Of a DNA stretch of 64,000 bases, positions 9,282-18,217 are shown piece after piece; within the stretch, counting starts at the first letter, position 1, and each line of letters starts with the position of its first letter. The DNA is from Maritalea porphyrae (GTDB lineage Bacteria; Pseudomonadota; Alphaproteobacteria; Rhizobiales; Devosiaceae). The stretch spans positions 684,039 through 748,038 of the forward strand of contig NZ_BSNI01000002.1 in the NCBI RefSeq assembly GCF_030159895.1, in the 5' to 3' direction. The notes below the pieces were generated by a model, which was given only the letters and a program-made list of their open reading frames with translations, did not search any database and had not been told where the DNA came from. Both the position numbers and the translations under genes were made by a program.

Positions 9282-9345
9282 ACGCAAATCTAATCCGCCA
9301 TGGACCCGCTTCGCCGTTCAGATTAGATTGGCGTTTCAAGTTTTG
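9282..9345 (+). terminator. Long imperfect inverted repeat after gntK, possible terminator
   Basis: ACGCAAATCTAATC (9282-9295) is repeated in inverse at 9321-9334 with a single mismatch, giving a 14-bp stem with a 25-nt loop that itself holds GC-rich bases. The T-rich run CAAGTTTTGTTTTG follows. It could end gntK transcripts before polA, or fold in the polA leader. Confidence 0.5.
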
Positions 9346-9380
9346 TTTTGATTCACGTTGCCCGGGGAAGGGGATAACCG

Positions 9381-12239
9381 ATGCATTTGCTGTTGGTGGA
9401 TGGCTCTACATACATTTTTCGTGCCTATCATGCGTTGCCTCCTTTGTCGCGTAAATCAGATGGTTTGCCTGTTGGCGCCGTGTCCGGCTTTTGCAACATG
9501 CTCTATCGGCTCACGCTTGATTTTGAAGCGGAAGAATTGGAAACGCCAACACACATGGCGGTGATCTTTGATCATTCCGGAAAAAGCTTTCGCAATGATT
9601 TTTATCCCGAATACAAAGCGCATCGTCCGCCAGCGCCAGAGGATCTAGTGCCGCAATTTCCGTTAACGCGGGAGGCGACGCGGGCATTCTCAATTTCTTC
9701 GGTGGAACAAGAAGGCTTTGAAGCGGATGATTTGATTGCCACATATGCACGTCAAGCAGAAGCCAAAGGCATGAATGTGACCATTGTGTCGTCCGACAAG
9801 GATTTGATGCAATTGGTGTCCGACAAAATTTCAATGCTCGACACTATGAAAAACCGATGGATCGGTGCTGATGAAGTGCGTGAAAAATTTGGCGTTGGCC
9901 CGGACAAAGTTATCGATGTGCAATCGCTTGCTGGCGATAGTGTAGATAATGTTCCCGGCGTGCCCGGCATTGGGATTAAAACGGCCGCGCAATTGATCGA
10001 GGAATATGGTGGCCTTGATACGCTTTTGGAGCGTGCCGGCGAAATAAAACAGAACAAACGTCGTGAAAATCTAATTGAATTTGCTGACCAGGCCCGCGTC
10101 TCACGCGACTTGGTGACGCTAAAAGTTGATGTGCCGGTTGAAGTGCAGTTGGACGAATTTGCTCGCCAACCGCTCGATGCGACTTCCATTATTCCATTTT
10201 TGAAGGCGATGGAGTTTACCACCATCACCAAACGAGTGGCAGCAGCTATTGATGCAGATGCCGACGCAATCGAGGCGGATACATCACTTGCGCCCGAGCC
10301 TCTGCCAGAAACGGAAAGCGTGGCTGGAGCCGAAGGATCAAATACACCTTCCGCGCTGGCCGAGAAAGTGGCGCTCGAGCTTTCAGGCATGCCGGTTGAG
10401 CATGAAAAATATGAAATTGTGCGCACGCTTGACGCGTTGGACAAATGGATCGATGCGATCAAAGACAAGGGCTATGTCGCGATCGATACAGAGACTACGG
10501 GTCTTGATAATCAGCAGGCTGACTTGGTTGGGGTTTGCTTGTCCACTGAAGTGGGTAATGGTTGCTATGTTCCGCTTATTCATACCTCTGGTGAGGATGA
10601 TCTGCTAGGCGGTGGCTTGGCACCAGATCAGTTGCCGACAAAAGAGGTGATCGAAAAACTCAAGCCGATTCTTGAAGACCAATCGATCCTCAAAATCGGT
10701 CAGAACATGAAATACGATATGGGGCTTTTGATGCGATATGGCATCGAGATGAACCCAATCGACGACACCATGTTGATGTCTTACGCCACCGATGGCGCAC
10801 GCAATAACGGTATGGATGCGCTGAGCGAAAAATGGCTCGATCACAAACCCATCAAGTTCACCGATTTGGCGGGTACGGGTAAAAAACAAAAGACGTTTGA
10901 CCAAATTCCAATTGAAGATGCGGCCAAATATGCGGCGGAAGATGCCGACATAACATTGCGATTGTGGAAAGTGCTTAAGCCGCGCCTTGTCGCACAAAAA
11001 GCAGTCACGCTTTACGAAACTATCGAACGTCCATTGGTGCCGGTTCTTGCGCGTATGGAGGCGAGAGGTATTCATGTGGATCGCCAGATTTTGGCGCGTC
11101 TCTCGGGCGATTTTGCGCAACGTGCAGCTGGTCTTGAAGCCGAAATTCATGAGCTTGCTGGTGAAAAGTTCAATGTTGGATCGCCAAAGCAGTTGGGCGA
11201 AATCTTGTTTGATAAGATGGGGTTGCCCGGCGGCAAAAAAACCAAAACCGGTGCGTGGCAAACCGGTGCAGGTGTGTTGGAAGACTTGGCCGCCGAAGGC
11301 AACGATTTGGCCAAGGCCATTTTGGAGTGGCGCGGTCTTTCGAAGCTAAAATCAACCTATACCGATGCTCTGCCAGAGTTCATCAACCCAAATACCGGTC
11401 GGGTGCACACATCATATGCGCAGGCAGCGGTCGCCACTGGACGGCTTTCATCGTCAGATCCGAACCTGCAAAACATTCCTGTTCGCACAGAGGATGGCCG
11501 CAAGATCCGCACAGCTTTTGTGGCAGAGCCGGGAAAGAAACTAATCTCTGCTGACTATAGTCAGATTGAATTGCGGGTGCTGGCGCATATTGCAGATATT
11601 CCAGAATTGAAAAAAGCTTTTGCCGACGGCCTCGACATTCACGCCATGACTGCCTCAGAAATGTTTGGCGTGCCAATTGAAGGTATGGACCCAATGGTTC
11701 GCCGTCGCGCAAAAGCAATCAATTTTGGCATCATTTATGGGATTTCCGCATTTGGTTTGGCCAATCAATTGGGCATTTCCCGCACAGAAGCTAGCGACTA
11801 TATCAAAACCTATTTCGAGCGTTTTCCAGGCATCAAAGACTATATGGAAGCAACCAAGAAGTTTGTGCACGACAAAGGATATGTGGCGACCATTTTTGGT
11901 CGAAAAGCTTTCTTTCCAGAAATCAATACCAAGAATGCGGGCCACCGCGCTTTCTATGAACGCGCGGCAATTAACGCACCAATTCAGGGCTCTGCTGCAG
12001 ACATTATCCGCCGTGCCATGATCCAAATGGAGGGGGTGCTTGAGGCGAAGAAAGTGCCTGCCGACATGCTCTTGCAAGTGCATGATGAATTGATTTTTGA
12101 GGTGCCAGAAAGCGAGGCGGAGGACGCTATTCCAGTTATCTCTAAAGTGATGATCGATGCGCCAATGCCGGCGATTTCGCTAACTGTGCCGTTGCAGGTT
12201 GATGCCCGCGCTGCAGACAATTGGAACGATGCGCACTAG
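9381..12239 (+). CDS. polA: DNA polymerase I
   Basis: Fills gaps and removes RNA primers in replication and repair; 952 residues. The 5'-3' nuclease domain covers about 1-290 (EADDLIATYA, VSSDKDLMQLV, GDSVDNVPGVPGIG). A 3'-5' exonuclease domain, about 340-540, keeps its metal-binding residues (AIDTETTGLD near 365), so proofreading is probably active. The polymerase domain, about 560-950, carries motif A ADYSQIELRVLAHI, motif B RRRAKAINFGIIYG and motif C QVHDELIFEVP. A variable linker rich in Ala, Glu and Asp (about 285-335) joins the nuclease to the Klenow part. The stop codon overlaps the GTG start of the next gene by one base (TAGTG). Confidence 0.98.
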   Translation: MHLLLVDGSTYIFRAYHALPPLSRKSDGLPVGAVSGFCNMLYRLTLDFEAEELETPTHMAVIFDHSGKSFRNDFYPEYKAHRPPAPEDLVPQFPLTREATRAFSISSVEQEGFEADDLIATYARQAEAKGMNVTIVSSDKDLMQLVSDKISMLDTMKNRWIGADEVREKFGVGPDKVIDVQSLAGDSVDNVPGVPGIGIKTAAQLIEEYGGLDTLLERAGEIKQNKRRENLIEFADQARVSRDLVTLKVDVPVEVQLDEFARQPLDATSIIPFLKAMEFTTITKRVAAAIDADADAIEADTSLAPEPLPETESVAGAEGSNTPSALAEKVALELSGMPVEHEKYEIVRTLDALDKWIDAIKDKGYVAIDTETTGLDNQQADLVGVCLSTEVGNGCYVPLIHTSGEDDLLGGGLAPDQLPTKEVIEKLKPILEDQSILKIGQNMKYDMGLLMRYGIEMNPIDDTMLMSYATDGARNNGMDALSEKWLDHKPIKFTDLAGTGKKQKTFDQIPIEDAAKYAAEDADITLRLWKVLKPRLVAQKAVTLYETIERPLVPVLARMEARGIHVDRQILARLSGDFAQRAAGLEAEIHELAGEKFNVGSPKQLGEILFDKMGLPGGKKTKTGAWQTGAGVLEDLAAEGNDLAKAILEWRGLSKLKSTYTDALPEFINPNTGRVHTSYAQAAVATGRLSSSDPNLQNIPVRTEDGRKIRTAFVAEPGKKLISADYSQIELRVLAHIADIPELKKAFADGLDIHAMTASEMFGVPIEGMDPMVRRRAKAINFGIIYGISAFGLANQLGISRTEASDYIKTYFERFPGIKDYMEATKKFVHDKGYVATIFGRKAFFPEINTKNAGHRAFYERAAINAPIQGSAADIIRRAMIQMEGVLEAKKVPADMLLQVHDELIFEVPESEAEDAIPVISKVMIDAPMPAISLTVPLQVDARAADNWNDAH

Positions 12240-13153
12240 TGACGATACTTGAAAAACTGGATCGCCCTTTCCTTTGCTATACCGGGATTGAAACCGACCT
12301 GATTTTCAATCAAGGCGTCGACCTGCCAGGCTTTGCAACGTTCCCATTGTTGGAAAACGAAGAAGGGCGGGAGTTGCTCACAAAGTCATATCTGGAGCAA
12401 GTCGAGTTAGCACGCGAAATGGGTTGCGGCTTGATGTTTGAAAGTGTGACTTGGGTCGCCAATAAAGATCGCGCGGCTGCAATCGGCTACAGTGCCAATC
12501 TATTGGAACAAATCAATGTCGATGCCGTGCAGTTCATCCGTGAACTTAGAGACAACATTTGCGACGTGCCAATAATACTGAGTGCACAAGTTGGGCCGCG
12601 CGGTGATGGCTATAAGCCAGACAGTCAAATGGATGATGGCGAAGCAGAGCAATATCATCAACATCAACTCGCACAGTTGGCCAAAGCCAAACCCGACATA
12701 GTTAGTGCATTCACCATCTCATATCCCGAAGAAGCCATCGGCATTGTCCGTGCGGCGCAAAAACACCAATTACCGGTCGCAATTTCTTTCACGGTTGAAA
12801 CGGACGGGTTGTTGCCCACTGGCATGCCTTTGGGTGAAGCGTTGGATGCGGTTGACGCAGCGACCGACAACTACGCCGAATATTTCCTTATCAATTGCGC
12901 ACATCCAGAACACTTTCTGCCGAACCTAAATGATGGTCCGTGGATTGAGCGAATTGCAGGTATGGTCGCAAATGCATCGCGTTGCTCCCATGCTGAACTA
13001 GACGTAGCAACAGAACTGGATGATGGGGACCCAAAAGAGCTGGGCACCTATTTTGCAATGATTAAAAATACCTACCCGCACATGCGCATATTTGGGGGGT
13101 GCTGCGGTACTGATATGCGGCACATGCGCGAAATTGCGTTGGCCACAACTTAG
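12239..13153 (+). CDS. Homocysteine S-methyltransferase family protein
   Basis: Transfers a methyl group from a donor such as S-methylmethionine, SAM or a betaine to homocysteine; cytoplasmic, 304 residues. The zinc-binding cysteines of the family are visible: NCAHPEHF (near 220) and GGCCGTD near the C-terminus. The barrel start is LDRPFLCYTGIETDLIFNQG. The longest frame begins at TTG 12221 inside polA; the GTG at 12239 overlaps the polA stop by one base and gives the normal N-terminus, so it is preferred. ahcY, which makes homocysteine, lies 13 kb away. The methyl donor cannot be decided from the sequence. Confidence 0.85.
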   Translation: MTILEKLDRPFLCYTGIETDLIFNQGVDLPGFATFPLLENEEGRELLTKSYLEQVELAREMGCGLMFESVTWVANKDRAAAIGYSANLLEQINVDAVQFIRELRDNICDVPIILSAQVGPRGDGYKPDSQMDDGEAEQYHQHQLAQLAKAKPDIVSAFTISYPEEAIGIVRAAQKHQLPVAISFTVETDGLLPTGMPLGEALDAVDAATDNYAEYFLINCAHPEHFLPNLNDGPWIERIAGMVANASRCSHAELDVATELDDGDPKELGTYFAMIKNTYPHMRIFGGCCGTDMRHMREIALATT

Positions 13154-13238
13154 CCTCGAAATGGCCTGAATACGATCAAACTGTCACCGAAATGCTGTGT
13201 TTAAGGTCAAAGCGTCGTTTCGTTTTGAAGGCAGTCCC

Positions 13239-13460
13239 ATGCGCAGCTTTTTGCTTTACATCAGCATATCCATGTTTGTTCTTGCAGCCATTTGTGGCAT
13301 TGCAGAAGCGACTATATATGGTGGTATCGACGAAAATGGCGTCTTGCAGGAAAGCCTGTTTTTACCGCTGACATTCATCTTCGCCGCTGGTGGTTTGGTG
13401 TTCTGGGTCCTGTTTGCAATTCAGCTTCTTTTCAATTCGAAAAATCGCCCAAATGGCTAG
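13239..13460 (+). CDS. Small membrane protein of unknown function
   Basis: 73 residues with two hydrophobic helices (LLYISISMFVLAAICGIAEA and PLTFIFAAGGLVFWVLFAIQ) separated by a short loop with IYGGIDENGVLQE; the tail is basic. Start ATG 13239 is chosen because GAAGG lies 7 nt upstream; a GTG at 13197 lacks a site. The last 4 bases overlap the end of the convergent acetyltransferase gene. I do not recognise the family. Confidence 0.55.
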   Translation: MRSFLLYISISMFVLAAICGIAEATIYGGIDENGVLQESLFLPLTFIFAAGGLVFWVLFAIQLLFNSKNRPNG

Positions 13461-13879
13461 TCGATTACGCCTTCGTAGAAGTACATTTTTTCGCCGCTCA
13501 GCTTAATGCCGCGATAGAAGCCGTTGCCTTCATCATTGTCGCATTCCGTTGCGACCCAAAAGCTGCTGCATCCCTTGGATTTCGCCCAGCTGGTCAGTGC
13601 AACGAATAGCGCTCGGGCGATCCCCTGCCGTTTATGCGTCGGTGCGACGCCCAAATTGTCGATATACAAATGTGGTGGCTCATCGGGTTGATAATGGATC
13701 ATGCCACGAATTTGGCCAACAACAACCCCAGCAGCAATGGCAACAAATAGCTTATGGCCAGCCTGATCTAGGTAGCGGCCAAGATGTTCAGATGAAATCT
13801 CATAATCAAAAACATCTTCGGCCACATTGTTCAGCAGATCACTGTTTTCGCTCGTAACTTCGACAATCGACCAAGCCAT
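13457..13879 (-). CDS. GNAT family N-acetyltransferase (AAC(3)-I-like)
   Basis: Acetyl-CoA-dependent N-acetyltransferase, 140 residues, a complete single GNAT domain. Motif A for acetyl-CoA binding is LGVAPTHKRQGIARALF (near 76-92), preceded by the beta-strand LYIDN. The overall plan, including FDYEISSEHLGRYLD early and ATECDNDEGNGFYRGI late, resembles small AAC(3)-I-like acetyltransferases, but the substrate is unknown and a housekeeping role is equally likely. It is convergent with the small membrane protein and 30 bp downstream of the serine hydrolase on the same strand, so they may share a transcript. Confidence 0.8.
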   Translation of the reverse strand: MAWSIVEVTSENSDLLNNVAEDVFDYEISSEHLGRYLDQAGHKLFVAIAAGVVVGQIRGMIHYQPDEPPHLYIDNLGVAPTHKRQGIARALFVALTSWAKSKGCSSFWVATECDNDEGNGFYRGIKLSGEKMYFYEGVID

Positions 13880-13909
13880 GCCTTACTCTTCCTTCTCAAA
13901 AAGGCTAAC

Positions 13910-15103
13910 TCAGTCGATGACAACGCGCAACGGGTTGTTGCAGTGATCCGGTGCAATGCGAAACTCATTTTCCAAGCCAAAAAGATCAAAACTCGCAGCC
14001 AAGAAATCATTGACCATTTCCTCTTCGGGTTCGCCATTCAACATCAAGAGGACGCCCCGTTTCCAATCCAAATTGTAAACTGCAAATGTCACTACTCCAG
14101 GATCGCTTCCCGTATGGCCCCAAAAGGTTGTGCGATCTGGCAATGATCCTTTCAGACGAAATTTCTCCAAGAATAAGCCATAGCCACGCTCGTTGTCACC
14201 GTTCAACCCAGCAAAGAGCAAGTCGAAATTTTCTTTGTTGATGATGCGTGTGCCACTCAGTTCACCCGCATTGATCATCATAGCTATGAACTTCGAAAAA
14301 TCACTGATCGAAGAATGCAAGCCGCCATCGGGCCATGTTGCCAAACCGTAAAACTCATTTGGTGCAAACCCTTCCATGCCCAGATCATAGTGCGGACGCG
14401 CCAATTCATCCGTCTGGTATTCGCTTAGAAACCACGCGGTGTTTTCCATTCCGAGTGGTCCAAAAATGTCGGAGGTGGTGAGCTTATCAAATGGAGTGGC
14501 AACCGCTTGTTCTAAAGCGTATGCCGCGAGAGCCGAGCCAATGTTGGAATACTGATACTCGCCATGTTTCGAAAAATTGGTAGCTGCGTGATAATGCTCC
14601 CCACTTTCACTCAAGTAGGCCTTAAGGTAATCACCAAGCAAAGTCGGGTGGTCAGCGCCTTGGTAATATGTGGCTTTAGAAAGATAGGCATCCTCTCGAT
14701 CGACAATGCCACTTCTATGTTGGGCAAGGTCTGAAAAAGTGATTTGGTCGGCATTCTTAAAACCGATTTCGAAGTCAATCAGTGGCGCAATTTTCTGATC
14801 GAGTTGAATGATGCCCTTTTCAACTGCCTGGACAATTGCCATCCCAATCACCATCTTTGACGTTGAACCAAGCGTGAAAGCCGTGTCCTTGGTAACAGCT
14901 GCACCTGTTTCCAGGTCAGCGATGCCAAAACACATTTGTCCGATGGCGCCTTCAGGGCCAACTAGCGCAAGAGCAGCGCCGGGTATTGCTTGATCGGCAA
15001 GTGCTGCTTCCACATTTGATTTGTAGGTTTGCAGTTTGTCGCTCGCCGAGCCCGGCAGTGTGGCAGATAGAGCAATTGCGCCCGCTAAAATGTACTTTTT
15101 CAT
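13910..15103 (-). CDS. Serine hydrolase, beta-lactamase/penicillin-binding-protein-like (class C type), exported
   Basis: Secreted serine hydrolase of the beta-lactamase-related family (D-alanyl-D-alanine carboxypeptidase, esterase or aminopeptidase activities are known). It has 397 residues with a signal peptide (MKKYILAGAIALSATLPGSA). All three active-site motifs are present: SxxK in LGSTSKMVIG near 80, YxN in YQYSNIGSA near 175 and HxG in FWGHTGSDPG near 330. It follows the MFS transporter on the same strand after 124 bp that contain a perfect palindrome, so it may have its own regulated promoter. It is not a recognisable AmpC; antibiotic hydrolysis should not be assumed. Confidence 0.87.
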   Translation of the reverse strand: MKKYILAGAIALSATLPGSASDKLQTYKSNVEAALADQAIPGAALALVGPEGAIGQMCFGIADLETGAAVTKDTAFTLGSTSKMVIGMAIVQAVEKGIIQLDQKIAPLIDFEIGFKNADQITFSDLAQHRSGIVDREDAYLSKATYYQGADHPTLLGDYLKAYLSESGEHYHAATNFSKHGEYQYSNIGSALAAYALEQAVATPFDKLTTSDIFGPLGMENTAWFLSEYQTDELARPHYDLGMEGFAPNEFYGLATWPDGGLHSSISDFSKFIAMMINAGELSGTRIINKENFDLLFAGLNGDNERGYGLFLEKFRLKGSLPDRTTFWGHTGSDPGVVTFAVYNLDWKRGVLLMLNGEPEEEMVNDFLAASFDLFGLENEFRIAPDHCNNPLRVVID

Positions 15104-15126
15104 GATTTACTCCACGATCAATTGAA

Positions 15127-15140
15127 CGCCATATATGGCG
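15127..15140. promoter_or_regulatory. Perfect 14-bp palindrome upstream of the serine hydrolase gene
   Basis: CGCCATATATGGCG lies 24 bp before the ATG of the gene at 13910-15103. A perfect dyad this close to a start codon could be an operator or a leader hairpin. No regulator for it is evident in the window. Confidence 0.4.
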
Positions 15141-15227
15141 CTGCAACTCGAAGAGTCAATATCAAGCTTTAAGATAATTTATGAAAGTATTACTTTAATT
15201 AATTATCGATAAGGTTGTTGGTTGCCG

Positions 15228-16508
15228 CTATCCAATAGGCGCCATTAACTCACTCTTTCGCGCCGCCATTCGACCCTGCAAAAGCAAATAGAGCACCGTA
15301 ATACCAAGGCAATAAACCGCGTTGAACCAGCTTTGGGTAACAAGGTTGATGCCGACGTCGATCAAGCCGCCGGCAATGCCAGGACCTGCAGCTGAAGCGA
15401 ATACCATCACCGCAATTGCCAACGAACGCACCGCACCAATATGCGTTGTGCCATACATCTCAGCCCACAATGCGCCAAAGACCGAAGGCGCCATGCCGCC
15501 GCCCATGGCAAGCACCATCAAGAATAAAGGAATAGCCCAAACGTCGTTCAAACTCGCCATAATCAAGCAGGCTATGCCAATCGGCAAATACATAAAGGGC
15601 AACAGTCGGAATGCGCCGAACCGATCAACCAAGAAGCCTGTGAGAATGGAAACCGAAACGCCCGTAACTGACATAATGGGGAACCATGCTGTGTAGGTGG
15701 AAACGGACCAGCCTTTTACCCCTACCAAATGCGCTTGGTGAAAGAAGTATATTGTCGCTAGTGCCGGCAACGTCATCGCGCCAAAGGCGAGCGCATAAAA
15801 CAATGGGTCACGCAATACTTTGCGTCGCTTCCAATCATCGCCAGTCAAAGCGTTGCCATCTGCTGCATCCGGATTTATGTCACCCCGCGCCTTTGCTCGC
15901 TTGCCATCTGGTGGGTCACGCAACAAGAATATGATCAGCGGCAACATGATGATGATCAAAAAGCCAGCGCCAATCGCCCAAATATCACGCCAGCTTAGGC
16001 TAAGCAGCGAAACGGTTATGATAAATGGCAACAAAGCTTCACCCGCGGTGTACCCCATCTGCGAAAAGGCAAGTGCACGGCCACGAAATCGATTAAACCA
16101 TCTCGCCATCGCAGTTTGTGCGATATGGGGCAGCATCCCTTGACCGAAAAAGCGTAGGCCGAACAGAACCAAGCACAGAAGCACCCAGTGGTCCACCATC
16201 GACATAGCCAAAGCCATCAATGCCAAACCAACCGTGCAGATAATGGCGAGAAAACGCGGACCGAGCTTGTCTGTAACTTGGCCGATGACCGCGATCAAAA
16301 TCGCGCTGAAAAGGGTCGCGACTGTGTAAAGACCTGCAAATTGTCCGTCAGTTAATCCAAAATGTGCCCGGATATCACTGTTAAACTGAGCGATAAATAG
16401 TGTTTGCCCGCCCATCGACGCAAACGTCATCATCAACCCAGCGCCAATCCACTGCCATTGACGCGCGGTGAGTTCAGAAAGTGGCGGACTGGGCGACACA
16501 AGCGACAT
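15228..16508 (-). CDS. Major facilitator superfamily transporter
   Basis: Inner-membrane carrier with twelve predicted transmembrane helices in 426 residues and a central cytoplasmic loop (about 195-220, rich in Lys, Arg and Asp). The motif-A-like loop after helix 2 reads GQVTDKLGPRFLA, and its counterpart in the second half is GFLVDRFGAFRLLP. The layout resembles monocarboxylate or oxalate/formate-type MFS proteins, but the substrate cannot be given. It is divergent from the cell-wall hydrolase across a 259-bp spacer and upstream of the secreted serine hydrolase on the same strand; a peptide- or ester-salvage pairing is possible but speculative. Confidence 0.85.
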   Translation of the reverse strand: MSLVSPSPPLSELTARQWQWIGAGLMMTFASMGGQTLFIAQFNSDIRAHFGLTDGQFAGLYTVATLFSAILIAVIGQVTDKLGPRFLAIICTVGLALMALAMSMVDHWVLLCLVLFGLRFFGQGMLPHIAQTAMARWFNRFRGRALAFSQMGYTAGEALLPFIITVSLLSLSWRDIWAIGAGFLIIIMLPLIIFLLRDPPDGKRAKARGDINPDAADGNALTGDDWKRRKVLRDPLFYALAFGAMTLPALATIYFFHQAHLVGVKGWSVSTYTAWFPIMSVTGVSVSILTGFLVDRFGAFRLLPFMYLPIGIACLIMASLNDVWAIPLFLMVLAMGGGMAPSVFGALWAEMYGTTHIGAVRSLAIAVMVFASAAGPGIAGGLIDVGINLVTQSWFNAVYCLGITVLYLLLQGRMAARKSELMAPIG

Positions 16509-16767
16509 GAATTTTCCTAAAAAAAGCAGCGCTCAACCAGCCTAAAGCTGACGCGCAAGATAGATGGGAAGGGCGAATTTGGCCCCAAGTATTGAATTGG
16601 TACGCCCAAAAATGGCAACTGCCAAGCCCCTTACTTACTCCAAGAGCTTCAAAAAATGGGAATAAATGATGCGCAAATGCCACGAAATCTCATCAATTAA
16701 CGAAATGTGAAAAAATGTGGTTAACCATGACTTAACAATGAGGTAGCTTCGCGCTACAACAATTCAT

Positions 16768-17394
16768 ATGGTGCATCCAGCCGGTCGGGTTGGGGAATTT
16801 GGGACTTTGCTAGTGGCAAGATTTTTGAAGCAATTCGGGTTGGCATTCACGCTTGTGCTCCTTGCTGTGTTGCCTGCTGCTGCTCAGCAGCAAACTGCCC
16901 ACCTCACACCACAATTGCTCTCTGCCTATGCAAAAACCAAATTCACCCCGACCGCTAAAAAACTGCAAATCGCCGCTGAAGAAAAAGATTGTCTGACCAA
17001 GGCGATCTACCATGAAGCGCGCGGCGAACCTGAGGCGGGTCAGTGGGCAGTTGCCCAAGTTATTCTTAACCGCGTCAAACACCACAAATATCCAAATACG
17101 GTTTGCGGCGTGGTATATCAAAACGCCCATAAAGCAAATCGATGCCAGTTTTCTTTTGCCTGTGACGGCAAATCCGATGCAGGTGGAAATGGCAACCGCA
17201 TTGTTCGCGTAAGTTGGGTGAAGGCCGGTTTGATCGCCAATCACGCCTATAAGCAGTTCCAACAGCAGAAGTCGGTAGACCTGTTGCCAGATACCACACT
17301 GTTCTACCACGCAAAGCGCGTATCGCCGTCTTGGGCCTCTGCCTATCAGCCGGTGAAACAAATCGGCGCGCATATTTTCTATACACCGCTTTGA
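16768..17394 (+). CDS. Cell wall hydrolase, SleB-like (Hydrolase_2)
   Basis: Exported peptidoglycan hydrolase of the SleB/CwlJ type, acting in the periplasm; 208 residues. The N-terminus has a hydrophobic export segment (FGLAFTLVLLAVLPAAA). The domain begins with CLTKAIYHEARGEPEAGQWA, containing the catalytic-type Glu of the family, followed by AQVILNRV and TVCGVVYQ, and ends in TLFYHA and PSWA. The ATG at 16768 gives a long basic leader; a GTG at 16813 would give a tidier signal peptide. In alphaproteobacteria such proteins act in wall remodelling rather than in spore germination. Confidence 0.88.
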   Translation: MVHPAGRVGEFGTLLVARFLKQFGLAFTLVLLAVLPAAAQQQTAHLTPQLLSAYAKTKFTPTAKKLQIAAEEKDCLTKAIYHEARGEPEAGQWAVAQVILNRVKHHKYPNTVCGVVYQNAHKANRCQFSFACDGKSDAGGNGNRIVRVSWVKAGLIANHAYKQFQQQKSVDLLPDTTLFYHAKRVSPSWASAYQPVKQIGAHIFYTPL

Positions 17395-17443
17395 TCCGCT
17401 GCTAACTTTTCACTCAACTCTTGTTTGAATGGGAAGGCTTGTT

Positions 17444-18217
17444 ATGTCCGACGCGCAGACGCTCGATCTTTGTTGGCAAGTCGAAGAGGCATGTGCACTG
17501 GCTTGGCCTGCGGAACAGGTTGAAAAGCACCAAGGCTATGAGTTTCGACAAACAAGCAGCACACCTTCTCGGCGCATCAATTCCGTAAATCCAACGTCTC
17601 AAAGCAAGTCATGCACAGCGGCGCTTGTCGCCGATGCGGAGCGCTTTTACGCTGGGTACAATCAATCGGTGATTTTTCGAGTGCCTACAATCGCTGAAGG
17701 CTTAGCGGGCGAACTGACAAAGTCTGGGTTTGAAAATGTAAGTGCGCACACAAAAACTCTGCTTGCGCCGACGCTTACAAGTTTTGAATGGCAACACGAT
17801 GTTCAACTCACCACGCATCCAGACGACAAATGGTTGCAGTTTGCGCTTGAGCGCGCGCATTTCCCGCCAGATCATCGCGTGAAATTTCGGCAGGCTTTGT
17901 TGAATATTGGCTATCCAATTTTGTTTGCACATATAGAAGAGGATCAGGAACTTGCCGCTATCGCCTATGCAGTAGTAGTGGAGGACATCGCCATAATTGA
18001 ATCAGTCGAAACCGCCCCTCAATTCCGGCGCCAAGGCCGCGCCGCTCGCCTGCTCTCAAGTTTGTTGGCCAAGTGTCGACGTTTGGGGGCAAACAAGGCA
18101 GCACTTCAAGTCATGTCAGAAAATGTGGGCGCACTGGCCCTATATAAAAAGCTCGGCTTTTCAGCCGAGCTTTATGACTATCATTATCGGACAAAGCCTA
18201 GCCAAGATGGCGCTTAG
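17444..18217 (+). CDS. GNAT family N-acetyltransferase
   Basis: 257 residues: a poorly conserved N-terminal half (about 1-130) and a C-terminal GNAT domain with ESVETAPQFRRQGRAARLLS as motif A and NVGALALYKKLGF as motif B. The double-length layout suggests a two-domain GNAT in which only the second half keeps acetyl-CoA motifs. ATG 17444 is used because GGAAGG lies upstream at good spacing; the frame opens at 17429. The last 20 bases overlap the end of the convergent merR gene, and a hairpin that serves as the merR terminator is encoded inside residues near YKKLGFSAEL. Substrate unknown. Confidence 0.82.
   Translation: MSDAQTLDLCWQVEEACALAWPAEQVEKHQGYEFRQTSSTPSRRINSVNPTSQSKSCTAALVADAERFYAGYNQSVIFRVPTIAEGLAGELTKSGFENVSAHTKTLLAPTLTSFEWQHDVQLTTHPDDKWLQFALERAHFPPDHRVKFRQALLNIGYPILFAHIEEDQELAAIAYAVVVEDIAIIESVETAPQFRRQGRAARLLSSLLAKCRRLGANKAALQVMSENVGALALYKKLGFSAELYDYHYRTKPSQDGA
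18144..18174 (-). terminator. Intrinsic terminator of the merR gene, inside the convergent GNAT gene
   Basis: AAAGCTCGGCT (18149-18159) pairs perfectly with 18164-18174 across the four-base loop GAAA (minus strand). On the minus strand the stem runs into a T tract (CTTTTTATATAG). It lies 24 bp after the merR stop codon yet inside the coding sequence of the opposing gene. Confidence 0.85.

Noticed and set aside
9752-10468. Long minus-strand frame (238 codons) inside polA
   Set aside because: Antisense shadow of polA with Ser/Thr-rich low-complexity translation.
10605-11261. Long minus-strand frame (218 codons) inside polA
   Set aside because: No domain pattern; the plus strand here encodes the exonuclease and polymerase domains of polA.
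13457-13879. Aminoglycoside resistance gene
   Set aside because: The GNAT fold resembles AAC(3)-I, but the chromosomal context and general motifs do not support a resistance call.
16474-16683. Minus-strand frame of 69 codons overlapping the start of the MFS gene
   Set aside because: Lies mostly in the divergent promoter region and has no protein pattern.
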